DNA of 63,249 nt from Irpex lacteus (lineage: Eukaryota > Basidiomycota > Agaricomycetes > Polyporales > Irpicaceae). The notes beneath the pieces were generated by a model that saw only the letters and a list, made by a program, of their open reading frames with translations, searched no databases and was not told where the DNA came from. The position numbers were made by a program, and so were the translations under genes. The stretch is taken from assembly GCA_001986395.2 (NCBI GenBank), contig MQVO02000075.1, positions 1 to 63,249 of the forward strand. Reading direction: 5' to 3'. Positions 35,900-47,660 of the stretch are shown piece by piece (position 1 is the stretch's first letter; each line of letters opens with the position of its first letter).

Positions 35900-38800
35900 T
35901 CAATTATATATGTTCCAACTCTGCAATCGAGCAAGCGTTTTTGTAAGTCACGGCCTTCACCACCAACGGAGACATTTTACTCACCTTACGCCAGTGTAGA
36001 CCCCAATGTTCGTTGATGGGCCCATCAATACCGAACGCGAGGCCCCTGAACCACCAGAAGGTGGCGAATATGGTGAACGCGGTGACACCGAAGACGATCC
36101 ATTTTGTGCGTTCTGTCAGGCGTTTGGCCGTGAAGATGAAGTGGTCGAGAAGGTGAGCCAACATGAGGACGGCAAAGTACAACGTCGGCAACTATGATAC
36201 GATATACGTGAGGACAATCGATGTGTTGAACAGGAGGTAACTTACATAGTGATGAACGTAGGTGACACGACCCATGATCATGAACGGGACTGTAAGAATT
36301 CGTTATGTCAGTTTTTCTCGCTATGAACTGGTTGGCAACTCACAATAGTGCAGGAACCAGCCGATAAACGCTATTTTTCCCACGTACAAGAAATGATCCC
36401 ACTCGCCTGTAACGTTAACAAGTCAGCCATAAACATACAGCGGCACATCTTGAACAACATACGTGGGTCCATATCGACATATCTCCTTTGTGCCCGCATC
36501 AAGTACACCACAAGCGCAAGTATTGATAAACCCAAGCTGATAGTACTGCCCCACCAGATAACTGGTGTACCGAGTAGGTAGTACTTCGGCTGGTCGTCGC
36601 CCCAACCGCACATACGGAGACCCAGACGCATGAAAGGCCAGTCAAGAGGCTTGGAGGCTAGAATGTCTTCCTTATCGGGGTCGGGGATGAGAGCGTTGTT
36701 GGATGTCATCATCGCGACGTTAAGATGCCAGAAGTCGCGAAGGAAGGGGGAGCTATAGTAACGAGATTCGCCAGCAGGCACTGAACATGGATCGTCAACA
36801 ATTGCACCGTAAGGAATATGAACGAAATTGTAATACTTACATCGGTGGTTGATATGGCCCTCAATGTTCCAATAGGTATGAGCGTCACCAGGGTTATCAT
36901 CCTTGTCGCACGTCACCTCCACCTGCTTGAAACCCCACTGCGGAAGAATCGAATTCGCAGCACGGAGATAACATCCAAGCAGTTGATGACGGAACCGCAA
37001 ACGTGTAGTAAGCGCATGGATCTTGTCTACCTTGTTCTTCTTGCCCAGCTTGATATCGTCCACGACCTCGACGACCCAGTGGTCCTGGTTATCTCCAATG
37101 GTAGCGTTACCGTAAGCCGAGACTTCGTGGTGATGCTTTGTGACAGGAGCGGGTATAGGGTGCGAGTGCAGGTTACGCGATGTAGAAACATGGCTCAAGC
37201 GGATGACATCGCCGTCTTTCAGGAAACGGATAGGACCTTCGGGGTCGTAGGGAGGTTCATCCCAGCGGGGGAGAATCGTCCAGTCATTGTTTTCGTCCTT
37301 GTAGTGGTAGCAAGTCACTTGTTGCTGTTTTTGAGCCGACAGGGAAGGACTGAATGTGGGAGTGAAGTAGACCACCTCCGTATCCGAAGTTCTTGATGGT
37401 CACTCTGGAGCCCACAGCGACCTCTGTAAATACTGTCAGCGCTCACAGAGCTGAAAATTGGATTGGTCAAACCTACCAAGCGGGGCAGTAGCGAAGTTAT
37501 TTCCGACCAGGTTGGCTTGGAAGAGCGAGCTCATTTGTGCATCACCCGGGCCAGAGTGGTTCAGAATGAGGAAATGGAGCTTGAAGGAAGTCATGTAGAC
37601 GAGTATAGGCAAGACGATGAGACAGGCAACGCGCGCGCCCCAATGTCTGATTTGATCACGCTGAATGGCATGGGTTAGTTGTCGAAAACTACCACAGGTT
37701 ATGCCATGAGAAACCTACAGCACTCATCCTCAGGTCTCCAAACTTCTCCCAAAGGTCTTCGATGGTGTAAAGACCAACAAGTGCCGTAACGAACATACCA
37801 ACCCACTTAACGCTGGAAGGATATCAGACATCTGTCTGACGGAAGAGACATTGCGTCGTACCTGGTGACGCATCCGATGGAAAACCCAGTCATACCGAGC
37901 CATAGCCACCAATCAGGGGAGAAGGATCTGGGCACGATATTAGCGAGGCTGGAAGGAAATGAGAAAGGAATACTGACTGATACTGCTGATTATGGAATTT
38001 GGAGAGACAGAATACGGTAGTGAAGGTGAAGAAGAGGAGCATGGAGTCGAGTAGGATGAAACGAGAGATGACGAGCCAGCCGATATCTGCGTACGAGATC
38101 ATCAATATATTATCCATGCATCAGCAAGCAGGACGCACCAAACAGAACCATAAGCGCAACCAAGTGGCATGCTCTCCAGCTCATGCCCAGCTCAACAGCC
38201 GTATACCATCCAAGGGGGACCAAAGCCACGCCAAACATTGCGAGCATGACACGCATAGCAACATATGGTACATTTTCGGGGTAGGTTTCTCCGCTCTTGA
38301 ACTCGAAGTGCCCGTCGTAACCTGAAAGAAGGCCTACAAGGCCAACCAGCATCTTCCCGAGCGGCGGATGCACATCGAAGTAGAACTCGCGTTTGAGGTA
38401 ATGGCTCCCAAACTTGCCAAAGTGCGCCTCGTCCCAGATGACTCTCGGTGACTTGCCAATGGCGTGGAAGCGCGTCCAGCACGATAGAAGAGTGTAGATG
38501 ATTGGGGGAATGTGTTCGAGGTTTTGTTGGATGAACTCGCCCTGCGGACAATGTGTTCATATCAGAAAAGATTCGCAAAGCAGTTAGTCGCGGCAATACG
38601 CACGATGCTCGTAGCTGGCGGTGCAGGTGGTCGACGAGGCCGTCCACTGCTGACCGGTATCCTCGAAGCCTTTATTTTAGCGTACACATCCTTTCCGTCA
38701 TCGTCATATTGGTCCTGCTTTTCGTCGTAGAACCCAGTACTCGCAGGTCCACGAGAAGCGTGAACCCGCCTCCTGGCAGTCTCCTCGTTCATATAGTGTA

Positions 38801-38969
38801 GCGGTAGTTCCTCCTCTCGACGTGGTTGGGCAGCCCAACCAGTTTGGTGTTGATGACCTGCTTGGGTATACTGAGGATAGGGGATTTCTTCAAAGTCTGA
38901 GGACGTCCTGGGCGATACCTCTGGAGTGCCAAAGTCTAGCGAGATCGAGTCGGGTACAGAGCGTTTCAT
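35900..38969 (-). CDS. PMT2: protein O-mannosyltransferase, PMT2 family
   Basis: This ER-membrane enzyme transfers mannose from dolichyl-phosphate mannose to Ser/Thr of secretory proteins; PMT2-type subunits usually pair with PMT1. ATG 38969 begins a disordered cytosolic N-terminus (MKRSVPDSISLDFG). After the first intron comes IIYTLLSCWTRFH and the catalytic Asp-Glu motif RVIWDEAHFGKFG, then EFYFDVHPPLGKMLVGL and the helix exon ISRFILLDSMLLFF. The MIR domain starts near VAVGSRVTIKNFGYGGG and includes SAYGNATIGDNQDHW. The C-terminal membrane block has YYLLGTPVIWWGS and GRVTYVHHYLPTLYF, and the protein ends SWNIYN. About ten introns. Group assignment rests on the DVHPPLGKML and FKSGETYPENV stretches. 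Confidence 0.93.
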
Positions 38970-39340
38970 CCGCTGTGGTGTATACTTAGGGGTAGGCCTT
39001 CAACAAGGCATATGCGAACCTACGAAAGAAACCAAAGTAAAGAGAACGAGGAAGATGGGGGTTGTGGCACAGATGTATGAGAGACGTGACTGCCCAGCTC
39101 AAGCTACGTGGACGGGCGGGCTGCGCGCCTACGACGAACAATCTATTGCGCAGCCACTGCATGATTGTCGACTATCAGCTATTTTTGACTTGGCCATGAG
39201 AATTAGAGAGGAAAATGCATTGAACAGCGAAAAGTAGCGACAACAGAGGTACTTTTGGATAGATACTACAGAGTACACAGAAAGGAAACGGCCGAGAGAG
39301 TCTAGAGAAACAGCACAGCAAAAACCACAGAATGACAGTC
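38970..39340. other. PMT promoter and fibrillarin 3' region
   Basis: This is the upstream region of PMT2 (-) and the 3' flank of fibrillarin (-). No gene seen. Confidence 0.5.
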
Positions 39341-40585
39341 TCACTGCTTGTGTCTCTGGTAGACGGCTACGAAGAAACGTCAATTTCTGAGTAGTCAGTA
39401 GCAGGCGAGCGACGTACCGGAGACCATAGCGTGATCACGCTCGTAGGGCTCAAGGGTAACCTGCTCAAGGGGCTTGAACTTCTCCTTTCGCAGGAAGTCG
39501 ACTTCCTGGGCGAAAACTGCTTCCGGAGCGGCAGTTGAGTCGATACAGCTGGCCTTGATGGAGATGACGATATGACCGCCGTTCTTCAGGAAGTATTCGG
39601 CGTTCAAGACAACGATACGGGCTTGGTCTGGCTGGGCAACATCGGCGAAAATAACGTCTACGGCAGAGACCAGCATGCGGTATCTCTGCGGCATTCGAGC
39701 ATCTTCCACAATAGCTGTTGAATGAATGAAGGGTCAAAATCTGAGTTTATTTCTTACGAGCTGCACGCACGAATAACATTTGTTCGCTTCTTTGCCATCC
39801 CAATAAGGTCACGTCCCGATCTTGGGGAGAATTCAACAGCGTAGACAACGCCCTCCTGGATACTTCGTGAGTTACTCGTCCAGATATTTCGTTGCAAATA
39901 AAACGTACTGGTCCAACAATGTCTGCTACATGACTGACACTGGTACCGCTGGCAGCACCGAGGTAGAGCACCTTCTTGCCCGGTTCGATGAAGATGTGGT
40001 CCATACCACCAAGAACACCGGCAGCCAACTTCGAGCGGAAAGGATTCCACACACGGTACTCGATCTTCGTGCCTTCGACACCGCCCTCAATGGAAATTCT
40101 CTTCTCTCCGTAGACGGCTTCTCCAGGGACCAAGTTCTTCGTGACCAACAAGCTGTCCTTGCCCTTGGCGATGAAAATTCCAGGATGTCTGTGGGGCTCA
40201 AGGACAACGTTTGCGCCGCCCCTTGCGCCGCCCCTTCCACCTCGTCCGGCACCACGACCACCTCGAGGTGCACCTCGTCCTCCACCCCGTCCGCCTCTGT
40301 CACCACCACGCTTTGCAACCCCTCCACGGCCTCCGCCTGTAATGCGAGTGAGTACAATCTTGTTATGGTGATAGATTTAAAGTTCTAAATACCTCGGCCG
40401 CCAAATCCTCCACCACCGAAACCACCTCGTCCACCACCACGGGGAGGACCTCCTCTACCTCCTCCTCGTCCACCACCTCGTCCACCGCCGAAGCCACCAC
40501 GTCCACCTGGAGCACCTAAGATATAGCTGTATGAGAACCGCAGACGAGAGAAACCGTAGACAATTCTGAACTCACCAAAAGCCAT
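39341..40585 (-). CDS. NOP1: fibrillarin, rRNA 2'-O-methyltransferase
   Basis: This is the nucleolar methyltransferase of box C/D snoRNPs, which methylates rRNA ribose and histone H2A Gln. Exon 1 encodes only MAFG (40585-40576). A 60-nt intron follows that is in frame and stop-free, so an unspliced reading would wrongly add 20 residues. The next exons carry the Gly/Arg-rich domain ([13 protein letters not shown]). The methyltransferase fold follows: [40 protein letters not shown], the SAM motif [47 protein letters not shown] and [14 protein letters not shown]. The last intron splits the end, giving [13 protein letters not shown] and TGA at 39341-39343. Length and motifs are complete. Confidence 0.97.
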
Positions 40586-41442
40586 GTTATGTGAAGTAAG
40601 GAGTTGTGGGCGTGAGGACTGTGTGCAACAAGTCTCGGGCTCAGAAAATTTGGGTTGGTCAAGCAGCGAAACTTAATTTGATTTCAACCGGGTTTACTTA
40701 GAGATAAGTCCATAAATAGGGATTACATAATGAGTCCGAAATTCCTCAAATAAATGATAGAGACGCCCATTAAACTGGCTGACTATGTACTCTCGTGTAT
40801 ACGATCATCTTGGTGGACAAACTCGTCGTAGATTCAGCTATTCCAACGGAGCGAACGACTAAGTTCGGTTATTGAAGCGCTAGCTATTTACGAACGAATG
40901 GCCCTGGCACATGACGAACAGTGTATCGGAGCGTATCAGTTGTTGAGCAAACATGTCGGCTATCGAGCAGGGCCACTGGCACGGTATTGAGCATCCAACT
41001 TGGAATTGCAGTTATTAGTCAGTTATTCTTCACCTTCACGAGATAATATTGTTCTAACCTATTTTTATCGTTAGGATATCGCCAAATGAGAGGCTCAAAT
41101 TATATACGTCGTAGTCCCAAGGTGCAATGATGGATTAATCTACTGAAACAGAAGTGACTTTCGCATTGGGTGAAGACAGGCAGGATCTATGGGTATCTAA
41201 ACTATCCGCAACGTGCCCGCAATGGCATTTCCTCATACAGCTGTCCGGAGCGGGTATAAGGCTGGCAGGTTCTACAGATATTCGGCGTTCCACATTGAGG
41301 CTCTCCCGTCAGCTGAGAGGATGACACCTCCTATGTATAAATACCAGCATGTAGTCCCTGGTGAGCTCCTTGTCCCATCTCTTTCTTACAGTCACCGCTC
41401 TCTTCTTCTTTCGCCTTTTCGCCTTCTTCAACTTTCTTCAAG
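40586..41442. other. divergent promoter region of fibrillarin and coiled-coil gene
   Basis: This 857-bp region lies between divergent starts. A TATAAATA element at 41336-41343 sits 100 nt before the plus-strand ATG, followed by a pyrimidine-rich leader. No gene seen. Confidence 0.5.
41336..41343 (+). promoter_or_regulatory. TATA box of acidic coiled-coil gene
   Basis: TATAAATA 100 nt upstream of the ATG at 41443, followed by a CT-rich leader, a common layout in highly expressed fungal genes. Confidence 0.5.
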
Positions 41443-43102
41443 ATGTCTCTCAACTTCCTCGGCATGCATACCAAGACATCCTTCAAGGTCGGTCGCCTCT
41501 TCGACACTCAAGTACCCCGGGTCGTAAGTCAAGCTTGGAACCTTTCCCTTAATGCTCTGCTAACTTATTCGTTGCTTACCGTAGATGGGTCCTCAAGTCA
41601 TCGACGCACCAATCGCCTCCAAGATGGCCGTCTATCAAGATGCTTACCGACAAGCTGACACTCTTCTCCGGCAGAAGACTTTCAAGACGCAGGCCGTTTC
41701 CCCTGTTCAAGATGGACACCAAGTACGTCCACGTTTCTCTTGGCTCCACTACATACTCCATACTGACATGCTTAGGCAACCACCGTCATCTCCTCGAAGG
41801 ACGAAGACAAGGCTACCGTAGCCCCCGAACGCGCCGAGGCTGACAAGATTCAAGAAGAGGTCTCTACACTCAAGACTCTACTCGCCGACGCCCACTCCGC
41901 TCATGCCGCCACGCTGCAATCCCTCAACGATGCTCACTACTCTGCCGACAACAGCCAATATGATAGTCTCCTGGTCGAATATAATCAGCTCGTCGTCGAG
42001 AAAGCCTCTCTGGAACGCTCTCTCTCGGATGCTCTCATGAAGATTGAGGCTGACAAGGTCTATATCGGCGAGACTCTCACTGCTTTGTACATCGAACAGG
42101 AAAAGACCAAGGCTCTCGAGGCTCAGCTTGCAAGCTCAGACGAACCCCTCTCTCAGCTCGATGAGATAGAGGCTGGCACGGAAACGGATGACTTGTCAGA
42201 GGCTGACATGGACACCACAACCTCGGAATTCAGCTTCAGCGCCAGCACCTACGAACTTGAGCTTGAGCGCGATATGTATCAAAGCCAAGAACAAGAGGCG
42301 CTTGAAGCACTTGAGGCAGAGAAGGCTGCGCGACTTGCTCTCGAGATAGCCCTCCAGGTCGCTCAGGAAAAGGAACAACAAGCTATCGCTGCCGCTAAAG
42401 CTCACGAACAGGCACGTATCATTGCGGAGAAGGAAGTACACGAGGCATCTGTTCAGCTGAAGGCCGCTCTCGCGACCGTCGCCGAGCTCACTTCTGCGAT
42501 ACTGGCTGAAGATGACTTCGACACCACACCTTCCGAAGTAGAGGCCGACTGCTCAGTGCTCATGGACAGCTCCGACAGCATCAACGCATTCGAGTACGTG
42601 ACGCCCAAGAAGGTCAAGTCGACGTGGAAGCCATTCCAGTCAGCCAACAAAAGCCGCTCCTGCTTGACGAGCAAGACTGGCTACTTGGGCTTGCCTAATG
42701 CTGATCTCTTCGCCGAGACTCCTTTCAAGGTCGCTGGCAGCAACAAAGAGAACGTCGGATACGTCTTCCAGGTATGTGATCTTTTTTTTTTCATTGTTCA
42801 GTGAAGTTGATACTGACGCGCCCCAATAGACCCCCCACCCGATACGCTCGGAAGGTCTAGTTTTCTGTGATCCCGTTGGAATCCTCAACGCTCCTTCGAC
42901 ACCAGCATTTGGTGACCCCAATCCGTTCATGGCAGCAGCTGTACACGACGACTCCAACTCCAATACCTTCGGTTACTTTGTGAGTAACCCTCTACTTTGT
43001 ACCAGTATATGACTCTGAACCACTCTCCAGGATGTCACCTCACTCTCATGTGACGACTTCAACGGGACCGCCTTTGTCCTATCTTCTCCTGCTCTTTCAT
43101 GA
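41443..43102 (+). CDS. acidic coiled-coil protein, function unknown
   Basis: I do not recognise a family. Exon 1 encodes MSLNFLGMHTKTSFKVGRLF. The next exons have MGPQVIDAPIASKMAVYQ and then ISSKDEDKATVAPERAE. The large exon (about 41775-42773) is a long coiled coil with alternating Glu and Ala (for example LRLEIALQVAQEKEQQ-type heptads) and an acidic break (DLSEADMDTTTSEF). It ends with VTPKKVKSTWKPFQS, SNKENVGYVF, PSTPAFGDPNPFM and a last exon DVTSLSCDDFNGTAF, stop 43100-43102. Four introns. The strong TATA box and pyrimidine-rich leader suggest high or regulated expression. A mitotic or cytoskeletal role could be guessed from the coiled coil and the SNKEN motif, but nothing proves it. Confidence 0.85.
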
Positions 43103-43997
43103 GGCAAAGACCACCCCCTGGTTCCGTCCATCTTGAACTTTTCACCTTTCTTTCCCCTTCTTTCTATCGCCCTTGTTTTTTTTTTCTCCTTCTCTTGCTT
43201 TGATTGTGTTCTGCGACCGACCAGCCCCGGACTTTTCTCTTCTTCTATAGGCAGCGCCTTGGTGAGTACCTTTTCCCCCTCTAGGGATGCCTCTCTCTGA
43301 TACACTTTGCAGACTAGCGGAATGCGGTGTTCCACCCGCTGCAGACTGCACGGTCTTTTCTTTTCTCCCTTTGCCATTCACACTCGACTAGTCGTCGTCC
43401 CTCCCTGGACGGCCTTCGACATAGTCATTCTCATCGACCCCTTCCGCGCTGGCATGAGCCTTGTCCTATAAGCTCAGCCCTTCCTTCCCTCCCTGGTCGT
43501 CTCATAGTTCACATCATCTCGACTTGGCCTTCTCACGAGTGAGCCACCCACTCGTTATACGACGTTGATCGTCGTTTGAGAGGCCACTTTGAAGTGGTTG
43601 ACTGGAGTACGCCGGGTAATGAAGTTGGAAGACGAAGCTGATCATAGCTTTGAGCAGCACTTTCCCTAAATGTTGCAAGGGCTGGATGTTCACTGTGGTC
43701 CTTGGAATGATAGTATACATATGTCGTAGTAGTCGTAGTGTTCGGAAATGGATTTTCTCGTCATCTCTACTCATTGTCTGGACAACATGTCTGTGTGAAC
43801 ACGAGTTCTACTTAACATCGTTCCGTTCACTGAGTACTTATGATTGTTAAAAGTAGAATAAACCTCCCAAGACCCAAGACCCGAGTATACAACATCCATC
43901 GTCAAATTGGACAGGATACTAGTGGGCGCCTGACTAAGTTTCCCTCTCGTCTGCTCCTTCAACCACGACTGTCTCCAGCTGAGACCTCCTTCACACA
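43103..43997. other. intergenic region with likely 3' UTR
   Basis: The 3' flank of the coiled-coil gene and the promoter of PUS4. It starts with a long pyrimidine-rich tract, with a possible UTR intron at about 43262-43300 (gtgagt...ctctag). I see no coding sequence. Confidence 0.45.
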
Positions 43998-45210
43998 ATG
44001 CCAAAGGTTCTTTCCTCTTTCCCAGTTTCTGGACTGTTCGCAGTGGCCAAGCCCTCTGGGCCAACTTCAATGTCTGTGGTCAATGACATCAAGCAACTCA
44101 TAGTCACCTCACGTATATTTGTGGAAGAGAGCAAGATTCCGAAGAAGCCTATACCGACTGGCAAGAAACGTAAATTCGCCAAGGAAATAGTGAAGATTGG
44201 ACAGGGTGGCACTCTGGACCCGTTGGCAGATGGAGTACTTGGTATGTAAGTCATCTTGAACTCTTGCGAAGGAGTTAACCCAGACGTGACTTACGGTTGG
44301 CAGTTATTGGCGTCGGTAGAGGCACGAAGAAACTGTCCGAATTCCTAGACTGTGTCAAGGTAAAACTATGCAATGCTCCTCGATGTCACACATAGATTTA
44401 ATTAATGCAACGATGTCGTACATACAGGAATACAGAACCACCGCTCTCTTTGGCTGTGAGACCGACTCCTTCGACAGCGAAGGAGCTGTTGTACGGGTTG
44501 CCCCATGGAAGCACGTTACTCCTGAGCTGGTCGAAGAAACTCTACCTCAGTTCCGAGGCGAGATACAGCAGAAACCACCAATGTGCGTATTCAGTATATA
44601 TAATTTGCTCGTCCCATTCCAATAGCCTTTCGTCTGCAGATTCTCAGCGCTGAAAATGGACGGCAAACCCTTGTACGAGTACGCTCGCGAGGGTATACCC
44701 CTTCCTCGACCAATTGAAGCTCGCAAAGTTACCATTCACAGTCTCGACGTCAAGGAGTGGAAGGGCAGTGATCATGACTTCCGATACCCAGAAAAGAGGT
44801 TCACAGAGGAACAAAAGGCCGCGGTTGAGAAGGCTTTACATGGGATTGAGGACCAAGTCAAGGTGAAAGATGAGCCGGAGCAGGCTGAGGACAGCGATCC
44901 TGCTGTGGCTTGTGTTTTGCGTATGAAGGTCTCTGGAGGGACGTATGTGCGTTCCATCGTGCACGATCTAGGACATGCAGTTGGGTCGGCTGCGCACGTC
45001 GTTACTCTTACTCGGTCGCGCCAAGGACGCTTTACGCTCGAACCTGAGGGTGACCAAGATAGGGCATGCATTCCCTGGAACGTTTTCGCAAAGGCATTGA
45101 AAGACCCGGGCGAGGCTGATGCAGACGGGTGGAAGGAGTGGGAGCGCGCCGTGATAGAGAACCTAGAGATAGTAGACGATACCAGCAACGCTAATAAAAA
45201 GGGTATATAA
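43998..45210 (+). CDS. PUS4: tRNA pseudouridine synthase (TruB/PUS4 type)
   Basis: This enzyme converts U55 of tRNA (T-loop) to pseudouridine, in mitochondria and cytoplasm in yeast. ATG 43998 begins MPKVLSSFPVSGLFAVAKPSG, the TruB start motif. The catalytic motif GGTLDPLADGVLG has Asp at about residue 74. Small exons give VIGVGRGTKKLSEFLD and EYRTTALFGCETDSFD, then QQKPP joined across an intron to IFSALKMDGKPLYEYAREG, the substrate-binding motif. The C-terminal part has GGTYVRSIVHDLGHAVG. A charged insert (VKVKDEPEQAEDSD) lies before it. The gene ends KKGI with TAA at 45208-45210. Four short introns, complete gene. Confidence 0.95.
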
Positions 45211-45594
45211 ATTTCTGTGGTCTATTCGAATTGCATGGGGTCTGCTGCCAGTGGTCCGCTACGCATAGACATAAGGTACGACGATCCTCATCTCACGACG
45301 GTGCATGTCACTCATTCAAATATATCAACAGGTTCTGCTATTCCATCATGAGACCTACTTTCCATTCAGATAAGCTAGAACATGACCACAGTCACCACCA
45401 CTGTCTAATGGCGACAACTTCCGTTTGTCATCCGTCAGACATACATAAGGCTAACAGGCTCTCAGATGATGACGTTGCGTGGGCAGTATGAAGCTAGAAG
45501 CCGGGCCGCCGAGTGTATGCATTGTAGGTATAATTCCAATGCGCCCTTCTCCACCTCATGCCAGTCGTTCATCGTAGCGACGCTAACCACCGCA
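45211..45594. other. intergenic region
   Basis: The 3' flank of PUS4 and the promoter of the aldolase gene. No feature beyond short unsupported frames. Confidence 0.5.
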
Positions 45595-46885
45595 ATGTCC
45601 CCTACACCTCGCCCTCTCAAACCAGGTGTCTACGCTCCTCTCCTGACCTTCTTCCACCCTGACACGGAAGACCTTGGTTTGTCCACCAGTTAACTCCTTC
45701 CTCGATATATCCACCGACCGAAACCTATCTTAGATCTCGCAACATTTCGACGTCATCTGCTCTTCGTAGTCGGCGCTGGTGTCTACCCCGTCCTCGCAGG
45801 CTCAAATGGCGAAGGCCCTCATCTCTCGCATAGCGAACGCCAAGCCCTTATTACTACTGCCCGTCAGACGCTTGATGACGCTGGGCTGAAGGACGTGCCG
45901 ATTATTGCAGGCGCAGGTGCGACGAGTACGAGGGAGACGATCGAGCTTTGTCGTGATGCGGCGGGTGCCGGTGCGGATTATGTGCTTGTCATTACCGGAG
46001 GGTACTTTGCTGGTGCCTTGAAGAATGATAGAATTGCAGTGAAAGCGTTCTACACTGAGGTCGCGGAGAAGAGTCCTATACCGGTGTTGATCTATAATTG
46101 TAAGTGTCGTGTATGGTGTACACCTATCCTATGGTGTATCAGATGTAATGATGGATGTACAGATCCTGGAGCGAGCGGAGGTATCGACCTTGACTCAAAT
46201 TTGATAACGGAGCTGGCAAAGGAGTGTCCGAATATAGTTGGGGTCAAGCTCACGTATGTTCGCTTCTCCTCTTCCGTCCTTTGCATTGACGCCGTTGTCG
46301 AATGCGAACAATACGTATAGGTGTGGCAATGTGGGCAAGCTCACGCGAATTGCCTCTGTCGTCTCTAGTCCCTCCTTTGCTTCAACATATCCTCGTAAGG
46401 TCGGCGCCGGTGCAAACTCGGTTACACCGCCATTCCTCGTCTTGGGCGGTTATGGTGACATTCTACTCAGTTCTGTATATGCCAGGGGCCACGGATGTAT
46501 CACCGGATTGGCAAACATTTTCCCGGTAGGTAAATCTACTTCGATCCTTGCATCACTTCATATTCACAACCTAGCATCTTGGCTTATCTGTCCGTGCCTG
46601 ATGTTCATCAAGGCCTCCATCGCAGAACTGTACAAGCTTATATCCTCCGGTTCCTCTATCGATGAAGCTCAGCGCATTCAGGGCATCATCGCCCGCGCAG
46701 ACTTTACCATCTCTCAAACGGGTGTCGCTGGCACCAAGGCTTTGCTTGAAAAGCTAAGGGGTTACGGTGGTGTGCCTAGGAAGCCGCTATTACCGTACAA
46801 CAAAGAGAGCACGGAGCAACTTTGGAGTCATCCAGATGTGCAAGAGATCATTGGTATACAAGTCTTGGGAAGCGACACGGTGTAG
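45595..46885 (+). CDS. DapA-family aldolase (class I)
   Basis: This is a Schiff-base aldolase of the dihydrodipicolinate-synthase family. Fungal members include 4-hydroxy-2-oxoglutarate-type aldolases and LGA1, which cleaves 3-deoxy-hexulosonate in galacturonate breakdown; the substrate here is open. ATG 45595 starts MSPTPRPLKPGVYAPLLTFF. After an intron comes DLATFRRHLLFVVGAGV and the G-S-N-G-E motif (VLAGSNGEGPHLSH). The catalytic Tyr is in IYNYPG, rebuilt across the intron at about 46100-46160. The Schiff-base Lys is in GVKLT, joined to CGNVGKLTRIA. The C-terminal helices include TGVAGTKALLEKL. The protein ends VLGSDTV with TAG at 46883-46885. Lysine synthesis in fungi does not use this enzyme, so a sugar-acid or hydroxyproline role is more likely. 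Confidence 0.88.
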
Positions 46886-47660
46886 GCGAATGATATGAGT
46901 ACGGTAAGTCGGTCAGTGTGGGTATGAGATTGTAGAATTTCAAAGTTGACCAGGAACATAGTACACCCATGATTATACAGTCCATTTCTGCGTTCGAGGG
47001 TTCTCAACCAAGACACAATGTTCGGCCACATTGTACATACGCGGTGATGATCGGTCTGAGACCAACACATAAATGGATTCATTTTTGATACTTAAAGGAC
47101 CCAGGCGTAAATCTGGAACATGAGGATAACTTCCGAAGCAGCGCGGGACTGGTGCCTATGCTGATACCCATAGACGCTTTTTATAATTGATCACTCATCT
47201 TCTGCACCTTTGACAGGCTACCTCGAGTTTCAAAATGACTGACTGTATTATCCGAGTTGTCTTTCATTGGGGCTATCAGGTTGCCAGCAGTGGGCGCATC
47301 CACTGTTCTCAGGGCGGACCTCCGGCGCACTGTCTCTGCTGCCAGCTCTGCACGGCGCTACAACACTACGAAACATCTCCTGCGGTTTCACTATGCCGCT
47401 ACAGGCGTACAGCAATGTATATTGTTCGCATCTCCTGCTGTTCTTTGTCTTTGCTTATCGCGGTAGCCGTCACTGATGGACTTTCCAATACATCAGAGGT
47501 GCCTTGTTCTTCTACTCATGTTCACTCGGAACACTTGTTGATGCATAGGACGTGCGCCATATCTGAACTTGATTATCGCATTGCGTCTCTGAATCTCGTG
47601 AGTATAAAGCGCCATCTTCTCAACATGCAACGCTAACCAGTTTTTCTACCTTGCCGTAGA
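46886..47660. other. intergenic region with an orphan open stretch
   Basis: The 3' flank of the aldolase and the promoter of DUF6534 gene D. At 47257-47466 (+) one frame is open, with Arg/Ala/Ser-rich, nearly acid-free sequence (IGAIRLPAVGASTV, then RRTVSAASSARRYN) like a mitochondrial presequence. It begins at TTG and I could not splice an ATG or a downstream body to it. It may be a cut-off gene remnant. Confidence 0.3.

Noticed and set aside
39822..40388. 188-codon plus-strand ORF inside fibrillarin
   Set aside because: It is the antisense of the Gly/Arg-rich fibrillarin coding sequence and has no motif of its own.
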